Source: Eurosta solidaginis
Taxonomy: Eukaryota > Arthropoda > Insecta > Diptera > Tephritidae
DNA: 64,000 nucleotides
Direction: 5' to 3'
Assembly: GCF_040869045.1 (NCBI RefSeq)
Contig: NC_090323.1
Coordinates: 168,042,083-168,106,082 of the forward strand
The notes under the pieces were generated by a model. That model had not been told where the DNA came from, made no database searches, and saw nothing but the letters and a program-made list of their open reading frames with translations. A program made the position numbers and the translations under genes. Each line of letters begins with the position of its first letter. The stretch's first letter is position 1. Shown here one piece after another: positions 47,992 through 58,659 of this stretch.

Positions 47992-48835
47992 TCTTCCACA
48001 TGCAAAGCATTTGGAATTGTTAAATTTGCAGTCTTTTCTAAGATGCTGCCCTCCACATTCGTATCAATTGGATCCTTTCTGTTTTGCCCTCTGCATCGGT
48101 TCTTCGCCACTCGGGTTTTTCGAATTTGTATTTCTTTTTTTTAACTGGTGCGTATCCCAGTTTATACGTTGGCTCGCTTGTTTGCATCACGTCTGTGCAC
48201 TTTAGGTCTGTTGTGACGTTTTGTGTTAATTCGATTGTAGGCGCAATTTCGTATGCTTCAGCAAAATTTTTTGGTTTCTTTGCAATAATTTCATTACAAA
48301 TAACTCGTGATTCTACGCCATACAACAATTGCTCTAGTAGCATTCTATCTAAGAATTCTCCATACTCACAGTGTACAGCCGCTTCTCTTAACCGAAGTGC
48401 GAACTTGCAAATCGGCTCTCCCTTTTCTTGTTTGTTTTGCCGGAACTTGATACTTTCTGCATACTTGTTCCTACAGCCATCAAAATGGCGAATCAAGATA
48501 TTTTTTATTTCGCTGTAGTAGAGCGAGTCTGGTGTTTTTGGGCTAACAAGAATTTTTAGCGCTGTATTAAGCTCTGTCCCCATGTGTACACGTACGAACT
48601 TGTGCTGTTCCGCTTCTGGAACCTTGCTCAACTGTAATGCCAAATCTACACGTGTAAAATAATCCTGTATTGAGGATTTATCTTCCGATTTGTATTCCGT
48701 AATACTAAACGGTGGCGGTTTGGGTGACAACGTACGATTTACGATTACAGCTCCTAGGATTGCTCCTGCTAGCACATCCAACACTGTTTTTAAATCCTCC
48801 GGCATAAGGCTCATTTTTAAATACGCTTCTGACAT
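47960..48835 (-). pseudogene. Retrotransposon gag with one CCHC zinc knuckle
   Basis: ATG at 48835 (ATGTCAGAAGCG) overlaps the primer-binding site; a second in-frame ATG lies eight codons on. The frame to 48038 has a gypsy-type gag body (SIQDYFTRVDLALQLSKVPE, FRQNKQEKGEPICKFALRLR). The knuckle CFACGRVGHIAKVC (about 47965-48010) is in another frame, so a frameshift lies near 48030-48060. The product would coat element RNA in virus-like particles. Confidence 0.8.
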
Positions 48836-48837
48836 CA
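48824..48837 (-). promoter_or_regulatory. Primer-binding site, tRNA-Leu type
   Basis: One base after the 5' LTR the minus strand reads TGATGTCAGAAGCG. This closely matches the complement of the 3' end of some tRNA-Leu (TGGTGTCAGAAG). The gag ATG lies inside it. Confidence 0.75.
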
Positions 48838-48838
48838 C

Positions 48839-49034
48839 TTTTATATATGGGTGTTTATTTAATTAATGAAATAAGTTAATTGTTACATTTTAAAGTTAAT
48901 GCGTAAAAGTATATCAATTGAAAGATAAAAAAGTAATAAAGAAGAAGATAAAGAATGTTCTGGCAACACAGTTGCCAGATGTATATATAAATAATTTATT
49001 GTCGTGGCGCTGCCATCTCGTCTCATACATAACA
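48839..49034 (-). repeat. 5' LTR (intact, 196 bp)
   Basis: On the minus strand it starts TGTTATGTATGAGACG and ends CCCATATATAAAA. It contains the perfect dyad CTGGCAAC-aca-GTTGCCAG (48960-48978) and AATAAA-type hexamers that could act as poly(A) signals. It serves as the empty-site reference for copy E. Confidence 0.9.
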
Positions 49035-49660
49035 AAAAGTTATCGATTAACTATCGAAAAGTTCTCGATTTCGTTCGATAATGTTCTTGAGTCGATTATG
49101 TTTATGAGTTCTGAGGATGATTTCGGAGTTGTGTTGAAATATCGACAGACTAAAAGATGTACTCGAATACGTAATCAAACATTGTGTTCTGCTCTGTGTC
49201 TTAAAGCTCATTAAACATATATATCACATCGATTATTTATAGAAAAATTTGCGTTATATTATCAAAAAGTTATGATTTTTCTATCGAAAATTTATCGAAA
49301 ATTTATAGATTTTTTATCGATTATTAATCGATTTTTTAGCGCAGTGTTGCCAATTTGTTATCGGCCTGTTCTCAATTTCTGTTTGAAAAGTAACCTTGTG
49401 GTTATAAAAAAGATATCAATTTATTATCGAAAATGTATCCATAATTTATAGAAAAGTGTTCGTCAGATTATCAAAACTTTTTCATTTTGTTATCAAAAAT
49501 TTATAATTTTTTCATCAAAAATCAACCGAAAAATTATAGGTTTGTAATCAAAAAGTTACCGATGTTATTATGTAACAGTTATCGATTTATTATCGAACTG
49601 TTACCAATTCGTTATGGGCGTTTTATTGATTTGTCAACAAAGGCTCAATGGTTTGTGATG
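49035..49660. repeat. Degenerate TTATCGA-rich repeat
   Basis: aaaagttatcgattaactat, aaaatttatcgaaaatttat and ttattatcgaaaatg-type motifs recur every 10-20 bp with frequent TATCGA. It continues the sequence left of the retrotransposon (42720-42804). No gene. Confidence 0.7.
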
Positions 49661-50745
49661 AAACCTGTACTGATATAACTTCAATATAAAATCTATGACA
49701 CATTTGTAACTTGTCAATAACACACCAATGAGATACCGAGGACTCGATAGATCGACGAAAATAAAGTGATAATAATAAAATAATAGATTGTTGGTATCGG
49801 TTGTTGCCGATAAGAAGTTAACGAAGTGTTCTCAAAAAGCCTGAAAAAATTTGTTTCTGGTTAAGTTGCCTCTGTTGTGGCATACCTTCAACCTCTAGGC
49901 GAGCTCCGCTTAATTTGAAAACACGAGTTTTCTAGACGTTCAACAGTTTGCTTATCAAACTACGGGTACTCAGGCTATTTTCAAATATGTCTTATAGCAG
50001 ATGTTTATTGCATAACTCTCTATACAGTTAAAAATGCCACATCTCAGAATTTGTTTCAAAAATGCTTTATAAAACTTTAATGAGCTTACAAATAAAAAAA
50101 ATTATTTAATGTTATTGCGGTCTTGGTTCCCGATTGTGTCTTTCAACTAGTCGACTCTGAGTTTATATGGTGCTCTTGACTGAAGGCGATAGATTCTTTG
50201 AAAAATCGTATATAGTCACAGATACTTTGAACTAAAAACAACGTGCCTATAAATATTCTATTCGCTTAAAAGTTTCAACAAACATGCTGTCACTATTTTT
50301 TAACAACATACAACATATCAACCTTTGAGCTTTTTCTGCGTTCAGGAGATCACTATAGCAAAAATGTTCAATATATCTTACAACACGAGTCAACTGTCAA
50401 GTTCTGTTGTCGTTTTGAATGTATGGCAAGCGCACTCTTTCCTTATTTAAATACTAGCACAATGAAGAAAAAATAGCTCTTATTGCCATTCGCTATTTGC
50501 TACTATATTTACCGTTTTTTTGTTTACGCTGACAAGCGTAAATCTACGAAAGATTTGTTACTTCTTTCAATGCTATTGTTTTGCATATGCTCCTGTTTCT
50601 GTTTGTTGTTTCATTCATGCTCCACTTTTTTCCTTATTTTCAATGTTTCCACTTCTTAAGTATTTGCATGCAAATGACAGATTTAAATGTGTGCGCGTTT
50701 ACGAATTGTTCGATTCTATGCAATAATATTACAGTAATTTTTTAT
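49661..50745. other. AT-rich DNA, no gene seen
   Basis: No repeat unit, element end or domain-bearing ORF. Short ORFs near 50520-50859 run into the next element and are not credible genes. Confidence 0.5.
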
Positions 50746-51222
50746 TTTTATACTCAGCTGAGCAGAGCCACAGAGCATATTAATTTTGTTCGCATAGGAG
50801 TACCCCGTAACGGCATAAAACTAATCGAGATAGATAGAGAATTCTATATATCAAAATGATCTGGGCGAAAAAAGAAATTCATTTAGCCATGTCCGTCCGT
50901 CCGTCTGTCCGTAAACACGATAACTTGAGTTAATGAAATTTGGTATGTAGGTTCCTGGGCACTCATCTCAGATCGCTATTTAAAATGAACGAAATCGGAT
51001 TATAACCACGCCCACTTTTTCGATATCTAAAATGTCCAAAAACCGATAAAGCGATAAAACTTGTTAGGTGGCTTGACGGAGAACAGAAAATTTGTAAAAT
51101 TTTGGAAAATGGGCGTGGCACCTCCCACTTTTAAAAGAAGGTAATTTAAAATTTTGAAAGCTGTAACTTGGCAGCTGAGTATGTAATATTCGGTTACACC
51201 CGAACTTAGCTGTCCTTACTTG
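50746..51222 (-). mobile_element. Non-autonomous element, copy F (short form without minisatellite)
   Basis: Plus strand from tttttatactcagctgagca to tccttacttg, so both ends are present in reverse. The body (CGTCC tract, CCACGCCCAC boxes, CAGATCGCTATTT block) joins directly to the CAAGTAAGG-side terminus at about 51180. The 130-bp array and most of the head are absent. Length is about 477 bp against 1.9-3.4 kb for the long forms. Confidence 0.85.
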
Positions 51223-53060
51223 TTTCCTTTAGCAGTTGTATAGAATATTTTTGTATTTTCTAGCGCCTGTCCATTGTCTTATTTTATTTGGTGCAGCAAT
51301 AAATATTTGAATTTATTCTATGCAAGAGAGTGAGTGACTCAACAGCCTGAACATAAACAGCTTCTGCGCTACAACAACATATACAACAACAATATGAGAA
51401 ACTAAAGCAGCATTTGCAAAATGTACAGTGATCGTCAGATCATATGAGAAAAACCCTTTGCATTTGAAATAAAATTACAATTAAATTCGACAAAAAAAAA
51501 ACTTGTAAACATATCCGTAAAAAAGAAAAACGAAAAAAAGATCAGTAAAACTAGAACAACTCGTTGAAACTTTATATAAAAGTAATATGGGGAGTCCCAT
51601 AAAAAAAAATAAATTAGTTTTTTTTAGCCGGCCTTTAAGAAAAAAATGAGGAAAATATAAACCAATAAAAAGAAAGATAGAGTTTGAGGGAAAATTAGAG
51701 CAAGAAGTAAAAGTTGTGGGAGAAGTAAAAGATGAGAGAAAGAAACAATGAGAGATAAATAAAAAACGTTGAGATAAAGATGAAGGAAATGGAGAGAGAC
51801 GGAGAAAGAGGTATAGAAAGGGAGAAAGTGAAATGGATTAAGAGGACGAGGGAGATTTAAAAGGAAAGGGGTTTGTATAAATTAAGCGGGGACTGTTCTC
51901 ATTACTTTTAAATGTATGAAAACATTTATTTGAAGCAATTTTTAATTTAAAAGTTTATTTATTAATTTGGGAAAAATTTAAACACCGCGACAAAGGGTTT
52001 GATTTAATGGCAAGAGAGAGGTTGAGGGAGATTATAAATGAAAACGGCCGAATAAACGAAAAAAACGGAGAGGGTAGGGAAAGGTGCAGGAGTAGAGTAA
52101 GGAGAAAGTTAGGAAGAGAGAGTTTGGATGGAAGAGAAGAGGGTAGCGCAGAGAAGGAGTGCTTAAACTCTGAATGCAAACCAAAATTCAGGCAGGTAAA
52201 TGTCTGCCGCGTCTGTTGTAACTAAGTTGCAGTGTTTGCAAATCTGTGTTAGTTCAAATAATGATATTCAAAAATTTTAATATAAAGAAACGGACCCGTA
52301 AATTAGCCTATCGCAAATGCATACGCGCATATCAGACAAACTTTTTCTCCTTCTTCTAGGTTTTAAAACAAATTTCTACTCAGGTTTGCAGTTACCGTTA
52401 TGACACAAAATGTTAGGGTATATCACTCGACCAGAAAACTGGACCTTGATTTTGCCAATGCCAGATTTTTGATTTTAATATTATAAGCCGTCCAATTAAA
52501 GTAAATCGAAGCCACTGATAGTTTATTTGTGTTATCTGTGGATGAGCAAAACTAATTTTGTATATGTAGTTTATCCTGGGTAGACCTCGGCTATGTGTGG
52601 CCATTCGATATTTTACTAGTGCTCTTTTATTAGAGTTTGTATGAAAAAAAGTTGAGTTATGAAATTTTTTAAGAAATATTATAAACATTGCGTAGACAGG
52701 CTACTTTCAAAGGTTCGGATGCTTATTCACTTTCACAAGGAAGGTAATAATCTGTTATCTCAAGATAAAAACCGTTTGCAATTCTGGTTGCAATGTTCAA
52801 ATTGGACTGCTAAAATCCGTCTGAACACTTTTTCTGGGAGAGATCGGTTTACCGTCGATACCAAATCTGGTTTCGAGTCAGCATCCATAATTATGCAGCA
52901 ATCATCTTGAGCAGTAAGGGAGGTCTTTATGTGTCGCGTTATCGGAATTTCCACTGGAGCAGAGCAAGGGATAAGGTCTTAAGAAAATTTTCTGCCAATA
53001 CAGATATATTTTTCCAGCTTCGCAGCATAAATTATTAACGTAATTGGCTTCAGTAAAGGT
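51223..53060. other. AT-rich DNA with purine-rich stretches, no gene seen
   Basis: Plus-strand purine-rich stretches at about 51640-51870 (gagagaaagaaacaatgaga and similar) and 52005-52160. The 72-codon ORF at 52007 is a reading of this biased sequence. No element end recognised. Confidence 0.5.
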
Positions 53061-53065
53061 GCACT

Positions 53066-53168
53066 TAAAAAATAGATAAATTTAAAGCGCGATAACCTCC
53101 GAAGAGATCTAAGGCCGTGCTTTGGTGTGGTAGGCGGAGCACGCTACCATCACACCACGGCGGCCGCC
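53066..53168 (-). mobile_element. tRNA-type SINE with internal deletion
   Basis: The minus strand has the tRNA-like head GGCGGCCGCCGTGGTGTGAT, then GGTAGCGTGCTCCGCC, fused directly to the 3' end of the family (GGCCTTAGATCTCTTCGG, then AGGTTATCGCGC). Box B and the body are missing. Confidence 0.85.
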
Positions 53169-53423
53169 AGATGCATTGTTCTTCTTTATTTAAGACATAA
53201 AAGTCAACCCTTTACTAAATTTTTGCACTATATTTTAGATCTTAAAGCTAGTGAAAGAACTTTTAGAAAAAGTATACCGGTACTGGTATAAAATATTCGG
53301 ATAAAGGTATCGATGCTAGTACTCACGTTCAGTAAAAGGTATCGAGTATAATCGATCAAAGTGAGTACTTCGGAATTTTTACCAAATTTTTTTTTATATG
53401 AGATCGTTCGTTTGGTAGAAAAC

Positions 53424-54250
53424 AAGTAAGGAAGCTTAAGTTTGGACGAAACTGATAATGATGTGCCCAATTGTGTGCGCTTACATATATTTTAAGGATG
53501 CATTTAAAGGGAAACGTCATCAACATTAAATGATTTAAAAGAAACTTCTTATACATATTCATATATCGTGTTAGTTTTAATAAAATTATAAGCAGTCGTT
53601 ACAGTTGGAACACAGTTCTTTTAAACGGGGTCGCACCATGGCAGTGGTTTCAAGCACTTCGAGTGTATTTCTGCCATGAAAAGCTTCTCGGTAAAAACTA
53701 ATCGGCCTTGCACCTTTCGTTCGAAGTTGCCATATATTGGGCTCGTCGCCCAAATTTTTAAGGAAAATTTAAAATAGTACCACGCAAATTTCAAGGGCCT
53801 AAATCTCATCGGAGGTAAATCGTGTCAAGTATTTTTTAAGGCATTCAACATTTTGTGGAGAGATTAACTAAATATACGGGGATCAGAACGATTTTCCTTT
53901 TTTAAAACTTCGTAATTCGGACTACCATATCTCTGCAGGTATTTTTGTTACTTGCCAAATTGTAAAGTGATATCAACGATTTTCGATTTGCGGCACGCCT
54001 TGAAAAACTTTTAAATTTTCTTCTAATTAATGTACTCATTTTAAAAGTAAATTATAAATTTATACTGTGCATCGTAAAGTTAACCCACTTGTAAGGTTTC
54101 ACCACTTCACCTTTATTTGTTGATGCTCAGTCCATTTTTTTCCATTTTTGAGAAATTTCACAATAGAACGAAAAGGCACTACTGCATGAAAATTTAAAAA
54201 AGTATTGAAATGTTATAGAGTTAGCAGCTTTTCATAATTTTTTTGAAGTT
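53424..54250 (+). mobile_element. Non-autonomous element, copy G (strongly decayed)
   Basis: Starts aacaagtaaggaagcttaag. Downstream, 53960-54180 loosely follows the order of the family body (tgatatcaacgattttcg, aaaacttttaaattttcttc, cccacttgtaaggtttcacc). No minisatellite and no clear 3' end. A SINE body lies inside. Confidence 0.55.
53625..53820 (+). mobile_element. SINE body fragment
   Basis: Contains gagtgtatttctgccatgaa and aagcttctcggtaaaaac, then a final cctaaatctcatcggagg, matching by order the body of the SINE at 56850-57187 (GAGTGTATTTCTGCTATGGA, CAGCTTCTCAAGTAAAA, CTAAAATCTCTTCGAAGG). The tRNA-like head is missing. Confidence 0.7.
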
Positions 54251-55565
54251 AGTGATGCTGGACAATAAACACATACTTTTCTTTCACCACCATATCCAGA
54301 ATTTGTCTCCCATTCCACCAATAGCAAAAAGTCGGTTTAAGTGGGATGTGGAGCTTTTAAAGCATCGTCGACGATATCAGTTTTTGCTTAAGTTATGGTT
54401 TAATGGACTGAACTTTGTTGATTTTAAACATGTAGAACATCGGCACTTGGTAAAGTATCGGCGAAAAGTATCGAGGTAAAGAAGCGGTACTTTGTATATA
54501 CCATCACAACTGACACTTCATGAAGCCGACAGTCGCATAGATTTGAACTTGTTCTCATTACTCCCCATAATGTTATCGTAAGGTGGAAGTTTAAGCAAAG
54601 TGTTTGCTATAGAGATAAATACAGAAAGTAAGGGTAAGTGTAATAACAACACTGTGGCGTAATGTGGGAACAATGTACGTGGTAGAGTTAATATGTGACA
54701 GAAACTAAAGGAAAGGAGAATTAAAAAAAATTTATTTAAATTTATTATTTTTTTGAAGTTTGAATGTAAATGAATATTTTTAAAAATTGAAGACTTTATA
54801 AAACCATTTCTTGAGAGCACTCTTTTTGAAGTTACTGTGACTTAGACATACAAAAATTTGTAGAAAGAGACATAGCAGATACAATCCAAAAACATACCAT
54901 AACCTTACCTAGCGCTTGCAACGGCATAACATCCAATACAATGGGCGACGTCTAATGTTGTCATGCATTGGAAACACTCTGCATTTCATTGTTTAACAAA
55001 AGCATGTTAGAATTTATTACAAAATAAACCCATATGTCGACCAGCATCACCACAATGCCCTACAAGTTATTGTGCCACAAAAAAATTCAACGACGGAAGT
55101 AAAAAGTATCTAAGTATAATCTTTGAATTATTAAACAAATTTTTTTTTTTGAAATTTGAATATCCGCAATCCTACAGCTTACTTTAGTTCAGAGAATTTT
55201 TGTATTTGGTTTGGTTATATTTTGAACTCAAAATTTTCTGGGTCAGTAGCTTGACTGTGTAGCACGACTTTATATTGAAATCTTAATCGTTAAGGCAGCT
55301 GCATAAATTTATGTAAGAAATTGATCAGTAACAAATATAAATGTACACATAAAATTATTGTATTTTTATTTGTTTGTATGACTGTTATTTAGTATGCGAA
55401 TATGATTATGATTTGCTGCATGTTGAATCTAATAAATATTATGAAATTATTTTAAAATCAAAAATTTGTTTAAAAGTCAATCATTTGCAATTTGTCATGT
55501 ATATAAATTACGGATTGAAAAAGTTTGTATTTTGTTTAACGTCCTGTTCATGAATAATTTTTATC
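54251..55565. other. AT-rich DNA, no gene seen
   Basis: A 100-codon minus-strand ORF (54518-54820) has no recognised domain and only the composition of AT-rich DNA. Nothing else supported. Confidence 0.45.
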
Positions 55566-55655
55566 TTAGTTCGCATGGCTGGGTACACGGATACCACAAG
55601 ACAGTTCATACGTGAGAACTAGTGGTACCTCGGTATCCCAGCCATGAGAACTAGT
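55566..55655. repeat. Long imperfect hairpin
   Basis: The left arm contains AGTTCGCATGGCTGGG and GGATACCAC. The right arm contains GTGGTACC and CCCAGCCATGAGAACT. An inner pair AGTTC/GAACT sits within the loop. The arms are about 30 nt with a few bulges. It could be a foldback element or a small-RNA-type hairpin; sequence alone does not decide. Confidence 0.7.
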
Positions 55656-56842
55656 AACTAAAAACTAATTTATTAAGAAAATCATCTTTATGAAAGTATA
55701 TTTCAAAAAATTGTCTCCCCTTTTTGTATAAAACTTATTCCCATACGATGCCACAAAATTGTAACTCGTTTCTATTGTAGATTATTTAAAAATGGCTTTT
55801 GAATATGCAAAAGGTACCCGGGTACCCATCTGTACACAGGACGGTTAAAGAATAAAGTTGAGAATTAAGAAGGTCGTAGTATATTTACTAAAAAAAATCC
55901 TAAACTGGAAGCAAATAGCTATTAAATAAAGAAGTAAAAATGGTATATGATATTTCGACTTAGAAATCCTTCCTTATATCTGAACACGGAATTTTTTTAA
56001 AAATGGAGAAAAAATTTAAAACCCATTTAAAATATATTTATGAAACATTCAAAAGATGTTAGTAGAAATTTAATGAAATGTTGATATTATGAGTACAGTT
56101 TTTTTTATTGAGTAGAAAAAAATTTCTTTCTTTCAGGAATTGGTGCAGTTAGAGAAGCTTTTAGTAAACTACGAGGGATATCATAAGCTACCCTTATTAA
56201 TCTAGCGGATCGTGTTTTAAGAGCAGTATTTGCGGACTTGAAGCCTGCCAGCTGAGCGCCTTATAGGCCAATTTAGTCGTTATTTTATTTTTACCAAGTG
56301 GTAACAATGACCGTTTCTATTTTTATAGAAATCGTAGATGTTAGGTTCACTTGAATTTTACCTCACCATTTCTTTAAAAAGATTGTGAATTTGAATAGCT
56401 TTTATAATATTAGGCCGAATTCGACAATATATCTACTTGAACGAGATTTGAATGAGTCTTAAGGCGTTTTCTCGAAAAAATCTGAAAACAACGTCCCTTG
56501 TTGGCTCTTCTCAGCTCCCTTGTTGGTTTGTATGTTCCTTTTAAAAAATATTTCCCGATAAGAAAAGGGGAGAGGAGTTTCAGTGACCAGTGCACCATGG
56601 GGGTCACATATTTCATAGAAAAGAAAACATCATAACATTTACCAGCCGTTTGATGATTTGCGGCTTTAAGAAGTCAAAACTGACGGTTGCGGTTAAAAAA
56701 TAGAAAACCACCTTGAGATACTGCTTTCAATCTAAGGTGAAGCCTACGATATAGTGGAGCGACGATATGTCAGTAATTTTTAAAGATTTCGGCAAGTCGA
56801 GTGCTACTAATGGTGTTTGACAGGGTTGGACGTTGGTTGAGG
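55656..56842. other. AT-rich DNA, no gene seen
   Basis: No element ends, repeat units or convincing ORFs. Confidence 0.45.
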
Positions 56843-56849
56843 CCATATA

Positions 56850-57187
56850 ATAAATACTGAATAAAAGTAAAAATAAATAACTTAAAGGCCCGATAACCTT
56901 CGAAGAGATTTTAGGCCGAGTTTTTCGTGGCGGAATGGAGCTAAATATTTTAGGTCGACTCCGAACGGCACCTGAACGCAGATGAATTTTACTTGAGAAG
57001 CTGTCCATAGCAGAAATACACTCGATGTATTTTCCAAATCCTTGACAAGGGGCGCCCCGCTTAGAAAACATATCTTCTAATTGAAAAAAAAATGCTTTTA
57101 AATTTTTGATGTTGCTTTTCCGGGGGATCGAATGCAGGGCCTTCAGTGCCGTAGGCAGAGCACGATACCACCACACTGTGGGGACCA
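56850..57187 (-). mobile_element. tRNA-derived SINE, full length
   Basis: The minus strand begins GGTCCCCACAGTGTGGTGGT, a tRNA-like head with an A box (TGGTGGTATCGTG) and a mutated B box (GCATTCGATCC). The body follows (GAGTGTATTTCTGCTATGGA) and a 3' end GGCCTAAAATCTCTTCGAAG leading into an AT-rich tail. CCATATA flanks it at 56843-56849 and 57188-57194. The ORF across it is a shadow. Confidence 0.9.
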
Positions 57188-57194
57188 CCATATA

Positions 57195-58125
57195 CCAACC
57201 TCAGATGAGAGTTCTTAAGACAAAGATATTTGAAGAAAAGGCACTATTTTCTCCATCGCTTGTAATGCTTTGGAGGTTCCATATGACTTATGCGGTCCAC
57301 TCGCCCCGAAAAATAATCTTGATTGAACAAATTTAAGAAACAGTTTCCCTCAGACAAAAATTCTTACTCATTAGATTAAAATTTTCCTCAATTAAAGAAA
57401 ATTTGTTTAGAAAATGGATTCTAATTTTAGGGAAGGTTTTTTTGCGAGCGTCGGTTTCCTTTTTCAAAGAAACTGCCATTCAATCACACATTAGGGCGAA
57501 AAGAACCATAAAATAGTCACACAGTGAAATAAAATAAGGAAATTTTCTATCCTCGGCTTAGGATTTTAATCTGCTAACTCATATATATAAAATTCCTTTT
57601 TACGTGACGAGCAGAAAACTATTTGATTTTCTGTTATTAATATTAGAGAAAAATTACAAAACTTAAAAACGGCAATGGTTGCTAGAACATGCTTCTGAGT
57701 TTCATTTCCACGTTTATACTTTTTACTGGTGTTAAGGAATTTGAATATCTAATTGACATAATGAAAATGAGGAATTTCTTGTTCTATAAATCTGCATCAA
57801 AAACTAATTTTTGCAAAGACGGGGCAAAGCATTTTTCCACTCTAAGTCGACTCATTACTAAATTGCTAATTTTAAAAAGTGTTTCCGCTTTTCTTACATA
57901 ATGTCTGGTCATATCAATAAAATATGATTCATATGAGCTCACGTCTCATAACATGGAATTAGCGATCAATATTGCGTGTACATATGCATTCGCATTCATA
58001 AATGCACAAAAGACTTAAGCGACAAACTTGATTTTCAATTGGTCTAATTATATTGTTAAGCCAATTTGAATATTTGAACAGGTTTATTTATAAACGATTC
58101 GAATTTTAAGTAATATCTACGCCTC
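57195..58125. other. AT-rich DNA, no gene seen
   Basis: Short ORFs without domains. No repeats recognised. Confidence 0.45.
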
Positions 58126-58128
58126 TTA

Positions 58129-58655
58129 AAGCCTTCCGCGATTTACAACCAGATTGACTGAATTTTTGTATGTGTGCGTGTCGGGTATTTGACGCTTGCC
58201 CTGCGACTGTCAAATAAAAAGCCATCAATCAACATTTGCATTGAGAAACCGTAGCGTTCGGACGTGAATATGCTGTCATCGGATGATGACTTTTTCTTAC
58301 TTGCAACTACAGTAGTTTTATTAAATTTATTACAATAAAACTTTTATTAAATAATAATAAAAGCTTTACATTCCATAAAGCTGCTAAACATTGATAATTT
58401 TCAATAAATTTTAATATGAATTGCTGTTCTTCCGCGCACTTGTTCATTTTGAATATCGACACAAACTGAATACAACACTGCGTTTTGTCAATCACACCCC
58501 GCGAATATCAAGTAAGCTAACGTCAAATTAAAAAATCAAAAATTTTTGATTTTCATCAACGTGTAGCCGACAACAAATACGTGCGTCACGAAGCCACCCG
58601 ACTGCACTAACACACACAAAATTCAGTCAATCTGGTTGTAAATCGCGGAAGGCTT
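58129..58655 (+). mobile_element. PIF/Harbinger-like MITE with TTA target duplication
   Basis: Terminal inverted repeats of about 39 bp start AAGCCTTCCGCGATTTACAA on each strand (58129 inward and 58655 inward), near-perfect, followed by a weaker GTGTGTG and GTCGGGT pair. TTA flanks both sides (58126-58128 and 58656-58658); a 3-bp TWA duplication is typical of PIF/Harbinger. The 527-bp length means internal deletion. A short leader-like ORF remains inside. Confidence 0.75.
58270..58338 (+). pseudogene. Possible N-terminal remnant of a Harbinger-type transposase
   Basis: ATG followed by LSSDDDFFLLATTVVLLN and a TAA stop after 22 codons. Ser/Asp-rich starts followed by a hydrophobic stretch are seen in many PIF/Harbinger transposases. 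The rest of the gene is absent. The match is short and could be chance. Confidence 0.4.
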
Positions 58656-58659
58656 TTAG

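Larger units (their letters stand above)
42805..49034 (-). mobile_element. Ty3/gypsy-like LTR retrotransposon, inactive
   Basis: A 196-bp LTR at 48839-49034 (5' LTR on the minus strand) and its partner at 42805-44875, the latter enlarged by a 1875-bp insertion. Both LTRs start TGTTATGTATGA on the minus strand. AAAAG flanks both ends (42800-42804 and 49035-49039), which fits a 5-bp target duplication. Between the LTRs lie gag, protease, RT, RNase H and integrase in gypsy order, all damaged. There is no env-like frame. The tRNA-Leu-type primer site would fit mdg3-like elements, but this is not certain. Confidence 0.9.

Noticed and set aside
44897..48838. Endogenous retrovirus with an envelope gene
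   Set aside because: After integrase only a short Thr/Ser-rich tail precedes the polypurine tract. No env frame with signal peptide or membrane segment is present, so it is described as an env-less gypsy-like retrotransposon.
52007..52225. 72-codon Arg/Glu-rich plus-strand ORF
   Set aside because: It is a translation of the purine-rich tract; the complementary frame is equally open.
54518..54820. 100-codon minus-strand ORF with hydrophobic stretches as a membrane protein gene
   Set aside because: Low-complexity AT-rich composition, no recognisable domain and no splice or promoter context. Not supportable.
56727..57191. 154-codon minus-strand ORF as a host gene
   Set aside because: It coincides with a full-length tRNA-derived SINE (head, body, tail and flanking CCATATA).
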